Position numbers and translations under genes: made by a program
The notes under the pieces: model-generated
The model's input: the letters and a program-made list of their open reading frames with translations, nothing else
Told to the model about the DNA's origin: nothing
The model's database searches: none
Shown: positions 57,201 to 64,000 of the stretch, piece by piece
Layout: the number at the start of each line of letters is the position of its first letter
Position numbering within the stretch: the stretch's first letter is position 1
DNA from: Sideroxydans sp.
GTDB lineage: Bacteria > Pseudomonadota > Gammaproteobacteria > Burkholderiales > Gallionellaceae
Length of the DNA: 64,000 nucleotides
Assembly (NCBI GenBank): GCA_016124455.1
Contig: WGNQ01000001.1
Span: 62,001 to 126,000 of the forward strand
Reading direction: 5' to 3'

Positions 57201-58457
57201 ATGCACAGCAAGTTCACGACTAAGATTCTGGTACTTGATGATGATTCATTCATGCTCAAGTTGATCGCGCATATGCTTGAAAGCCAGGGCTGCACGGCCG
57301 TCACCACCTGCACCGACGGTCGTGCAGCCCTGCAGGTGGTTGATAGCGGCAACGGGCATCCGGATCTGATTTTTCTGGATCTGAACATGCCGGATATGGA
57401 CGGCGTGGAGTTTGTACGCCACCTGGTCGAGCACAATTATGCAGGCTACCTCATCCTGATGAGCGGCGAGGACGAACCGTTACTGCAAGCCAGCGAAAAA
57501 CTGGTGCGTGCGCATAATATCCCGGTGCTGGGGCGCTTTCACAAGCCGGTTACCGTGGAAATCCTGGCGGCACTGCTGGAAAAATTCCCGCAAGCCAATC
57601 CCGGCAACGAGCACACAGGAAATGCCACCAATAATGCGGAAGAATTGCGCGCGGCGATCGCCAACGGCGAGCTGATCAATTACTACCAGCCCAAAGTATC
57701 GCTCTCCAGCGGCGAAATAGTAGGCGCGGAAGTACTGGTGCGCTGGCGCAAGTCACAGGACGAAATGGTGTCCCCCTACAAATTTCTTGGTCTGGCCGAA
57801 TCCTTCGGTTTAATCCATGACCTGACACGTGTCGTTCTGGGCAATGCGTTGGCCCAGTCCAAAGCCTGGCTGGACAAGGGGTTGTCATTGCAGCTGGCGA
57901 TCAATTTATCCGAATACAATATTGAAGCGCTGGATTTCGCTGATACCGTAGCTACGCTCACCGCTGCAGCCGGTGTCGCACCGCAGCACGTTATGCTGGA
58001 AGTGGCCGAAGGCTGGCTACCAATGAATGATTTACGGGCACCGCTCGAAACGCTGACGCGGCTGCACCTGAAACGTTTCCGGCTTGCTATCGATGAATTC
58101 GGCACCGGATATTTTTCACTGGCGCAATTACGCGGCATCCCCTTTGATGAACTCAAAATTGACAGGAGTTTTGTGCACCATATCTCAACCGATGCCAAAA
58201 CAAAGACGAAGTATGACGCCAATCTGGCGATCGCAAGGCAGTTGAACCTGGAGGTTTCGGCGGTAGGCGTTGAGGATCTCGGCGACTGGAACCTGTTGCG
58301 CCAAACCGGATGTGACTATGCCCAAGGCAGGTTTATCGCTGACCCCATGCCAGCCGAGGCTCTGCCCGGCTGGATACATATATGGAAATCACGAATTCTT
58401 GAGCAACGCCTGCTAAGCGGGCAAGCCAGCGCCACAACATCACACGCTCCGATATGA
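57201..58457 (+). CDS. Response regulator with a degenerate EAL domain
   Basis: The 418-residue protein has a receiver domain (residues about 8-125, phospho-acceptor Asp60 in IFLDLNMPDMDG) and an EAL domain (about 155-400). EAL catalytic residues are partly altered: EAL is EVL (Glu177 kept), DDFGTG is DEFGTG (298-303), and the loop AEGVE is AVGVE. NLS, KIDRSF and the late Gln are kept. Phosphodiesterase activity on cyclic-di-GMP may thus be reduced, with a binding or scaffolding role. GGAGG precedes ATG 57201. The likely kinase is the hybrid protein upstream. Confidence 0.9.
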   Translation: MHSKFTTKILVLDDDSFMLKLIAHMLESQGCTAVTTCTDGRAALQVVDSGNGHPDLIFLDLNMPDMDGVEFVRHLVEHNYAGYLILMSGEDEPLLQASEKLVRAHNIPVLGRFHKPVTVEILAALLEKFPQANPGNEHTGNATNNAEELRAAIANGELINYYQPKVSLSSGEIVGAEVLVRWRKSQDEMVSPYKFLGLAESFGLIHDLTRVVLGNALAQSKAWLDKGLSLQLAINLSEYNIEALDFADTVATLTAAAGVAPQHVMLEVAEGWLPMNDLRAPLETLTRLHLKRFRLAIDEFGTGYFSLAQLRGIPFDELKIDRSFVHHISTDAKTKTKYDANLAIARQLNLEVSAVGVEDLGDWNLLRQTGCDYAQGRFIADPMPAEALPGWIHIWKSRILEQRLLSGQASATTSHAPI

Positions 58458-58459
58458 GG

Positions 58460-58493
58460 CAAAAACTGCGCTATTGATTACTACACTAGCGCA
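58460..58493 (-). terminator. Intrinsic terminator at the end of sppA
   Basis: ACTGCGCTA pairs with TAGCGCAGT (9 bp), and the minus-strand reading is followed by a T run (GCAGTTTTTG). It overlaps the last bases of sppA and separates it from the convergent REC-EAL gene. Confidence 0.65.
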
Positions 58494-59433
58494 GTGTCAC
58501 ACCTGTTTCGGCAGAAAAGCCCAGCGAGCTCATCACGCCTGCCCCGAATTTCTTCGCCAGGCGGTCCGCAAAGCCTTCGTGAGTGGTGTAATCGACTATC
58601 TTCTCCGCCTTGATTACATCACGCGCTACACTCTCCGTGCTGCCATAGCCATCCGCCAGGCCAAGCTCTATGCTCTTCTCACCAGTCCACACCAGACCAC
58701 TGAACGTGTCCGGCGTTTCTTTGAGGCGCTTGCCACGCCCCTGCTTCACCACGCCGATGAACTGCTGGTGGATGTCCTCCAGCATCTGCTTGGCATATTC
58801 CTTCTGCGCCGGGTTCATCGGCGAGAACGGGTCGAGGAAACCCTTGTTCGCGCCTGCCGTCAGCAGGCGGCGCTCCACGCCCAGCTTGTCCATGACGCCG
58901 GTAAAACCGAAGCCATCCATCAATACGCCGATGGAACCCACCAGGCTGGCCTTGTTGACGAAAATCTTGTCTGCGGCGGCTGCAACGTAATAGCCGCCGG
59001 AAGCGCAGATATCCTCCACCACCACGTATAGCGGAATGTTCGGATACTGGGCACGCAGCCGTTTGATCTCGTCGTTGATATAACCGGCCTGTACCGGGCT
59101 GCCGCCAGGGCTGTTGATCTGCAGGATCACGCCCTGCGTATCCTTGTCCTTGAACGCGTCCTGCAGGCTGCTGATAATACTGTCTGCATTGGCCGCCCTG
59201 TCTGCAGCGATCACCCCGTTCAGTTCCACCAGCGCAGTATGCTTGCCGGTACTCAGCGTGGTTTCGCCCTTGTCGCCCATCCAGCCCATGAACAGGAACA
59301 GCAGCAGGAAAAGATAGGCGAAGGTCAGTGTCTTGAAGAAGATACCCCAGTGCCGCGTGCGGCGCTGTTCCTGCACTGCCGACATGGCCAGTTTTTCCAG
59401 CACCTCACGTTCCCAGTTTTGATTGTCAGCCAT
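58486..59433 (-). CDS. sppA: Signal peptide peptidase SppA (S49 protease)
   Basis: The 315-residue inner-membrane protease degrades cleaved signal peptides. An N-terminal membrane helix (about residues 28-48) is followed by the S49 domain with the nucleophile Ser in CASGGYYVAAAADKI and the general-base Lys in FVNKASLVGSIGVLM. This is the short (single-domain) form. It is the last gene of the gph-cysQ-sppA operon. Confidence 0.93.
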   Translation of the reverse strand: MADNQNWEREVLEKLAMSAVQEQRRTRHWGIFFKTLTFAYLFLLLFLFMGWMGDKGETTLSTGKHTALVELNGVIAADRAANADSIISSLQDAFKDKDTQGVILQINSPGGSPVQAGYINDEIKRLRAQYPNIPLYVVVEDICASGGYYVAAAADKIFVNKASLVGSIGVLMDGFGFTGVMDKLGVERRLLTAGANKGFLDPFSPMNPAQKEYAKQMLEDIHQQFIGVVKQGRGKRLKETPDTFSGLVWTGEKSIELGLADGYGSTESVARDVIKAEKIVDYTTHEGFADRLAKKFGAGVMSSLGFSAETGVTLR

Positions 59434-59464
59434 GTCAGTCCTTAAGATTCGTTCGAGCGGTAAC

Positions 59465-60283
59465 TCATGCAGAAATCAGCGCATCATAAACTGGCAGCCA
59501 GGTGCCGGCAGCAAAAAAATGCGGGTTGCGCCACTCGGTCTTATTGTAGCGTAAAGGCATGCCGTCAACCTGCATCACCCGGCCGCCCGCCGCTTCCAGC
59601 ACGCACTGTGCTGCAGCAGTATCCCACTCCATGGTGGTGCCGAGCCGCGGGTAGAAGTCCGCCTTGCCTTCCGCCACCAGGCAGAACTTGAGCGAGCTGC
59701 CCGCCGATACCACCTGGTTTGGCGGCAGCCGCTGCAGCAAGGCAGCGGTTTTCTCATCACTGTGTGAACGGCTGGCCACTACGCGTAATTCGCCTGCGGA
59801 GACAGCCGACACCGCAATCGGCTGCGGCGCAGCGCCGTCCCTGATACGCCACGCGCCGAGGTCGCGCTGGCCGAGATATGTGATATCCAGTGCCGGGGCA
59901 TATACCGCCGCCAGCACCGGAAAACCGTCATGCACCAGTGCGATGTTGACGGTAAATTCGCCGTTGCGGTTGATAAACTCCCTGGTGCCGTCGAGCGGGT
60001 CGACCAGCCAGAACGGCGCACCCGGCGATACTGGCGGGTTGTGCTTGTTCTCTTCCGAAATGATGGCGATATCCGGCGCCATGCGCTGCAGGCCGGAGCA
60101 GATTACCTCATGCGCCGCCATATCCGCGGCCGTCAACGGCGAGCCGTCAGCCTTGTCCTGCAGCCTGGCACCATCCGCATCACGATAATGCTGCATGATG
60201 GCCGCGCCGGCCTGCTGCGCCAGGAGCGCCAATGCCGGCAGCCACTCGTGCCCCCCCTCGCCGAAACTCATGTTATCCGCCAT
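59465..60283 (-). CDS. cysQ: 3'(2'),5'-bisphosphate nucleotidase
   Basis: The 272-residue protein of the inositol-monophosphatase superfamily removes the 3'-phosphate from PAP, linked to sulfate assimilation. It has the metal-binding Glu in IISEENKH, DPLDGTREFINRNGEFTVNIALV, and the late Asp in TMEWDTAAAQCVLEAAGG. ATG 60283 is chosen; ATG 60301 would overlap the gph stop, and 60271 is possible. It follows gph after 10 bases. Confidence 0.93.
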   Translation of the reverse strand: MADNMSFGEGGHEWLPALALLAQQAGAAIMQHYRDADGARLQDKADGSPLTAADMAAHEVICSGLQRMAPDIAIISEENKHNPPVSPGAPFWLVDPLDGTREFINRNGEFTVNIALVHDGFPVLAAVYAPALDITYLGQRDLGAWRIRDGAAPQPIAVSAVSAGELRVVASRSHSDEKTAALLQRLPPNQVVSAGSSLKFCLVAEGKADFYPRLGTTMEWDTAAAQCVLEAAGGRVMQVDGMPLRYNKTEWRNPHFFAAGTWLPVYDALISA

Positions 60284-60293
60284 GACAGCCTGA

Positions 60294-60950
60294 TCAGGCA
60301 TTTTCCTCCAGCCAGTCGCGCAACTCGGCAAAATTGTTCAGCAGCGCCACTGTTCTCAACATGCTCAGATGCTCTTCCGGATGTGCACCATGGGTCAGCC
60401 CCAAAGCGTCTACCCCGGCATTTTCCGCCATTTTCAGGTCATGCGTGGTATCGCCGATCATCAGTACCTGTTCCGGCCGCATGCCGAATTCGTCCATCAG
60501 TTCCAGCAGCATTGCAGGATGTGGCTTGGAGAAGGTTTCGTCCGCGGTGCGCGAGGCCTGGAAATAACGATCCATATCGCTGTTCAGCAGCGCGCGATCC
60601 AGCCCGTTGCGGCTCTTGCCTGTCGCCACGGCCAGCGCATGACCGGCCTCGTGCAGCCCGGCGATGGTCTCCCGCGCACCGGCAAACAGCGGAATGCTCG
60701 CATCCTGCGCCAGGAAATGACGGCGATAACGATCCGCCAGCGGTTCATACATGTCTTCCGGCGCCTCCGGCACTGCATGGCGCAATGCGTCTTTCAGCCC
60801 CATGCCGATCACGTGGCGCGCCGCCTCATCGCTTGGTACCGGCAATTCCAGATCGCGGCACGCGGCCTGGATTGAACCCGCGATTACCGCAGTGGAGTCC
60901 ATCACCGTACCGTCCCAGTCGAACACGATTAATTCATAACGTTTAGCCAT
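60294..60950 (-). CDS. gph: HAD-family phosphatase (phosphoglycolate phosphatase-like)
   Basis: The 218-residue protein has the HAD motif I DWDGTVMDST, motif II ATGKS, motif III Lys in SKPHPAM, and motif IV MIGDTTHDL. Cap domain type I fits Gph-like phosphatases; a different sugar-phosphate substrate is possible. It starts the gph-cysQ-sppA operon. Confidence 0.85.
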   Translation of the reverse strand: MAKRYELIVFDWDGTVMDSTAVIAGSIQAACRDLELPVPSDEAARHVIGMGLKDALRHAVPEAPEDMYEPLADRYRRHFLAQDASIPLFAGARETIAGLHEAGHALAVATGKSRNGLDRALLNSDMDRYFQASRTADETFSKPHPAMLLELMDEFGMRPEQVLMIGDTTHDLKMAENAGVDALGLTHGAHPEEHLSMLRTVALLNNFAELRDWLEENA

Positions 60951-61025
60951 TGCTCATCCTTAAAACCAAGACGTGAAGTTTATCATCATTGCCAATCCGG
61001 CCTCCAACACCTAACATCCCGCGCC

Positions 61026-62051
61026 ATGCACACCACACTCCCCGACTGGCTGATCTACTGCCGCCCCGGCTTCGAACGCGATTGCCTGGAAGAAACCCAG
61101 GCCATGCCGCACGAAATCAATGCCGACAGCGGCTTCCTGCTGCTGCATGGCAAGCCGCGCCTGAAATTTTCGCAACTCACCTTCGCCCGCCAGCTGATAC
61201 GTCTGCACAACACAGTGGATAATTTGCCGGAGCGTGATCGCCTGACACCCCTGCTTGCTGCGATACCGGACACCCCGCAAAAGTTCAGCGCATTGTGGCT
61301 GGAAGTGCCGGATACCAATGCAGGCAAGACGCTGTCCGGCTTTACCCGGCGCTTCCAGCCGCTGCTGGAAGAGAAATTGCGCACCAGCGGGCGGCTGGCG
61401 ACAGGGGAAAACCTGCCGCGCCTGCACATCTTCTTTCCCGATAAAAACCGCGCCCTGATCGGCAGCAGCGATCCGCACAACAGCGCCGCCGCGCACATGG
61501 GCATCCTGCGTCTGAAAATGCCGCACGATGCGCCGAGCCGCTCCTACCTTAAACTGGCCGAAGCCTTCGAGGTTTTTCTCAGCCATGAAGAGCAGGAAAA
61601 ATGGTTCCGCCCCGGCATGCATGCCGTCGATCTCGGTGCCGCCCCCGGAGGCTGGTCCTGGCACCTGGTACAGCGCGGCCTGAAAGTCGCGGCCGTGGAC
61701 AACGGTCCGCTCAAAGGCGTGGCCGCCGAACACCCGTCGATCAAGCATCTGCGTCTGGACGGTTTCCGCTACCGCCCGAAGCAGCCGGTAGACTGGCTGG
61801 TATGCGACATGGTGGAGCAGCCGCAGCGCGTCGCCGCGCTGGTCGCGGAATGGGTCGCGGCCGGTTTCACTACCCGCGCCATTTTCAACCTCAAACTGCC
61901 GATGAAGAAACGGGTCGCCGCCCTGGCCGATGCGCTTGATATCGTGCGTGACACGCTGGATGCCAAGCGGATGAAATACCGCCTGGAGGCCAAACAGCTC
62001 TACCACGACCGGGAAGAGGTAACGGTGTTTCTGGCGCGGGTTAAGCGGTAA
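61026..62051 (+). CDS. rlmM: 23S rRNA 2'-O-ribose methyltransferase RlmM
   Basis: The 341-residue SAM-dependent enzyme methylates C2498 of 23S rRNA. It has an N-terminal THUMP-like domain and a C-terminal Rossmann methyltransferase with LGAAPGGWSWHLVQRG. The tetrad Lys-Asp-Lys-Glu positions include DWLVCDMVEQP and FNLKLPMKK. It lies between rluC and gph on the opposite strand. Confidence 0.93.
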   Translation: MHTTLPDWLIYCRPGFERDCLEETQAMPHEINADSGFLLLHGKPRLKFSQLTFARQLIRLHNTVDNLPERDRLTPLLAAIPDTPQKFSALWLEVPDTNAGKTLSGFTRRFQPLLEEKLRTSGRLATGENLPRLHIFFPDKNRALIGSSDPHNSAAAHMGILRLKMPHDAPSRSYLKLAEAFEVFLSHEEQEKWFRPGMHAVDLGAAPGGWSWHLVQRGLKVAAVDNGPLKGVAAEHPSIKHLRLDGFRYRPKQPVDWLVCDMVEQPQRVAALVAEWVAAGFTTRAIFNLKLPMKKRVAALADALDIVRDTLDAKRMKYRLEAKQLYHDREEVTVFLARVKR

Positions 62052-62087
62052 ACCGGCTGCGCGGGAAACTATCCCGCAGTTTCGCTT

Positions 62088-63029
62088 CTATCCGGCCTCC
62101 GCATCCAGCTTATCCACAAACTTCTGCAACTCCTTCGGTAATGGCGCCATAAAATTCAGTGGCTCCCCGGTCAGCGGATGCCTGAACGCAATCGAATGCG
62201 CATGCAGGAACATGCGCTTGAGGCCCTGCCTGGCAAGTTCCTTGTTGCGCGGGAAGTTGCCATACTTATCATCCCCTGCAATGGGAAAGCCGAGATGCGA
62301 CAGGTGAACGCGGATCTGGTGGGTGCGCCCCGTCTTGAGTTGTGCTTCGAGCAGAGAAAACGCCGACCAGCTTTTCTGCAGGGTAAAAACCGTATGCGAT
62401 GCCTGCCCGTCCTCGCGCACCATCACCCGCTTCTCGCCTTGCGGCGTGTCGAACTTGTACAGCGGCAATTTTACGTGCTGGCGGGCGTTCTTCCACTGCC
62501 CCAGCACCAGCGTCAGGTAGCGTTTGTCGCTGTTTCCCTCGCGCATGATCTCGTGCATGGCAACCAGGGCGGAACGCTTCTTTGCCAGCAGCAGCACGCC
62601 GGAAGTTTCACGATCCAGGCGGTGCACCAGCTCGAGGAATTTGGCCTGGGGACGCGCCTGGCGCAGTTGCTCGATGACACCGAAACTCACCCCGCTACCG
62701 CCGTGCACTGCCACCCCGGCAGGTTTATCTATCACCAGCAGCGCATCATCTTCATACAGGACGGGGAATTCCGCCGCCGGCACATAGTCGCGCTCGGGCT
62801 GCTCAGCCACCCGCACCGGCGGAATCCGCACCTGATCACCGAGCTGCAGGCGGTAAGTCTGGTCGATGCGCTTCTTGTTTACACGAACTTCCCCGCTACG
62901 CAGGATACGGTAGAGATGGCTCTTGGGAACCCCCTTGAGGTACTTGCACAGGAAGTTGTCGATACGCTGCCCGCTGCTATCCTCACCGACTTCCGCCCAG
63001 GTCACAGATTCTTTGCTTAAATCTTTCAT
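62088..63029 (-). CDS. rluC: 23S rRNA pseudouridine synthase RluC
   Basis: The 313-residue enzyme converts uridines 955, 2504 and 2580 of 23S rRNA to pseudouridine. It has an N-terminal S4 domain (about 20-75, RIDNFLCKYLKGVPKSHLYRILR) and the RluA-type catalytic domain with active Asp in HRLDRETSGVLLLAK. RTHQIRVHLSHLGFPIAGDDKYG follows. It is divergent from rne, a conserved order. Confidence 0.95.
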   Translation of the reverse strand: MKDLSKESVTWAEVGEDSSGQRIDNFLCKYLKGVPKSHLYRILRSGEVRVNKKRIDQTYRLQLGDQVRIPPVRVAEQPERDYVPAAEFPVLYEDDALLVIDKPAGVAVHGGSGVSFGVIEQLRQARPQAKFLELVHRLDRETSGVLLLAKKRSALVAMHEIMREGNSDKRYLTLVLGQWKNARQHVKLPLYKFDTPQGEKRVMVREDGQASHTVFTLQKSWSAFSLLEAQLKTGRTHQIRVHLSHLGFPIAGDDKYGNFPRNKELARQGLKRMFLHAHSIAFRHPLTGEPLNFMAPLPKELQKFVDKLDAEAG

Positions 63030-63042
63030 TTTGCTGTTATAC
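63013..63042 (+). promoter_or_regulatory. Possible sigma-70 promoter of rne
   Basis: TTGCTT (63013-63018) and TTATAC (63037-63042) are 18 bases apart, overlapping the start of rluC. It would give an rne leader of about 360 bases, similar to the long regulatory leader of E. coli rne. The -35 match is moderate. Confidence 0.4.
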
Positions 63043-63349
63043 TTCGCGCTCGTGTGTGCGCCTTCGTGGAAATAACGGGATGTTCATTCCCCGTCCAGCT
63101 CAAGGCAGGCAGTCAAGCCGCCTACGAAGCAGCCGCCCGCCCGGTTAATGTCACTCACCGGAAATCAAGCAGTGATGGTAATTGATTTGCGCGCTCTAGG
63201 CACCCGGGATTTTGGGTACCTGTGAATTTTACCGTGCTGCCCCAACTAATTGGCGGCACGTGGATTTTAGACAAGCTAACAACGAGAACGAAACTTGAAC
63301 GAACGTCTGCATCACAACTTGTACATTGTTGGAGCGACCCCTCTTCTCG

Positions 63350-63367
63350 CGCGCGGCTAGCCGCGCG
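63350..63367. repeat. GC-rich perfect palindrome in the rne leader
   Basis: CGCGCGGCTAGCCGCGCG is self-complementary and would form a stable RNA hairpin about 40 bases before the rne start. The long leader (63030-63408) also holds an imperfect hairpin at 63198-63221. Otherwise no gene is visible there. Confidence 0.5.
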
Positions 63368-63408
63368 TAGCTTTGCCCTGCCCGTGTCAGAGCGCGGGAG
63401 AAAAAATA

Positions 63409-64000
63409 ATGAAACGCATGTTATTCAATGCGACACAACCGGAAGAACTCCGTGTCGCCATTGTTGACGGTCAGAAACTCATCGACCTCGACATTGAAAC
63501 CGCCGGCAAGGAACAGCGCAAGAGCAACATCTACAAGGCCGTTATCACCCGCATCGAACCCAGCCTGGAAGCCGCTTTCGTCGAATATGGCGGCAACCGC
63601 CACGGTTTCCTGCCGTTCAAGGAAGTTGCCCCGCAATATTACCAGCCCGGCAGCAGCAACCGCCCGAGTATCAAGGAAGCCCTGCGCGAAGGCCAGGAAC
63701 TGCTGGTGCAGGTCGAAAAGGACGAGCGCGGCAACAAGGGCGCAGCGCTGACCACCTACATCAGCCTGGCCGGTCGTTACATCGTGCTGATGCCGAACAA
63801 CCCGAGCGGTGGCGGCGTATCGCGCCGCATTGAAGGCGAAGACCGCAACGAACTGCGTGACGTACTGGCCCAGCTGGAAGTACCCCAGGGCATGAGTATC
63901 ATCGCCCGCACTGCAGGTATCGGCCGTTCGCTGGAAGAGCTGCAATGGGACCTCAACTACCTCAAGCAGTTGTGGGATGCCATCGAAGGTGCCGCCAATA
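63409..64000 (+). CDS. rne: Ribonuclease E (5' part; gene continues beyond the window)
   Basis: The first 197 residues are visible. They show the RNase E/G start [30 protein letters not shown]. An S1 RNA-binding domain begins at about residue 36 ([35 protein letters not shown]), followed by [18 protein letters not shown] and the 5'-sensor region. RNase E starts mRNA decay and processes rRNA and tRNA. GGGAG precedes ATG 63409; ATG 63418 is a possible alternative. Confidence 0.95.
   Translation, partial: MKRMLFNATQPEELRVAIVDGQKLIDLDIETAGKEQRKSNIYKAVITRIEPSLEAAFVEYGGNRHGFLPFKEVAPQYYQPGSSNRPSIKEALREGQELLVQVEKDERGNKGAALTTYISLAGRYIVLMPNNPSGGGVSRRIEGEDRNELRDVLAQLEVPQGMSIIARTAGIGRSLEELQWDLNYLKQLWDAIEGAAN

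Noticed and set aside
62052-62087. Hairpin between the convergent rlmM and rluC genes
   Set aside because: GCGGGA/TCCCGC is short and lacks a T tract, so a terminator is not supported.

Overview
The window is gene-dense, GC-rich chromosomal DNA from a Gram-negative proteobacterium. It encodes outer-membrane proteins (an OmpA-family protein, an MlaA lipoprotein, a porin), RNase E, NtrC/sigma-54-type control and a flagellar-type (sigma-28) promoter. Gene content and neighbourhoods such as nadE-glnB, rluC divergent from rne, and zwf-gnd-pgl with a short-form gnd fit a betaproteobacterium, perhaps of the Nitrosomonadales. That placement is inference. I see no phage, transposon, integron or CRISPR array. 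The window is cut inside a gene at both ends (a tail at 1-102 and the start of rne at 63409-64000).

Layout. 0.1-8.5 kb: a conserved but poorly understood peptide/amide-bond cluster. It holds a circularly permuted ATP-grasp/Alpha-E fusion, a transglutaminase-like protein and a transglutaminase/DUF2126 putative amidoligase, next to an HPPD-like VOC-fold protein. 8.7-20.4 kb: a secreted retropepsin-like protease; the oxidative pentose phosphate operon pgl-gnd-zwf; a CHASE2 cyclase/SH3/M48 protease operon; mlaA; htpX; a membrane protein; yceI; tRNA-Gly and tRNA-Cys (minus strand, with a clear sigma-70 promoter); tRNA-Leu; and a small DUF2892 protein behind a CRP-type site. 20.4-23.8 kb: copA overlapping an MFS transporter gene.

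24.0-35.4 kb: the nitrate assimilation block. A NasT-type ANTAR antiterminator gene is followed by a nine-gene operon: nitrate ABC transporter (nrtA, nrtB, nrtC), a porin, a MoaD-like small protein, assimilatory nitrate reductase (nasA), and nitrite reductase (nirB, nirD). The 324-base leader carries a sigma-54 -24/-12 promoter, an NtrC-like enhancer, two hexaloop hairpins of the ANTAR type, and an intrinsic terminator. Transcription would therefore need nitrogen limitation (NtrC) and read-through would need NasT. nasT has its own sigma-54-like promoter and NtrC-like site. glnB (PII), the usual upstream nitrogen sensor, lies at 45.3 kb.

35.5-48.4 kb: housekeeping and envelope genes: a P-loop kinase-like protein, GST, a Sel1 lipoprotein, a secretin-domain protein, an NlpC/P60 hydrolase, mltB, trxB, an Smr protein, a phosphodiesterase/lipase-like pair, a chemoreceptor with a periplasmic c-type heme motif and a sigma-28 promoter, glnB, nadE and an OmpA-family protein. 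48.5-64 kb: rmuC with an ABC exporter pair divergent from tesA; a large hybrid histidine kinase followed by a REC-EAL response regulator; then sppA, cysQ, gph, rlmM, rluC and rne with its long leader.

The most interesting parts are the layered sigma-54/NtrC/ANTAR control of nitrate assimilation, the MoaD-like protein lacking a diglycine end in that operon, the heme chemoreceptor, and the ATP-grasp/Alpha-E/transglutaminase/amidoligase cluster, whose product is not established.
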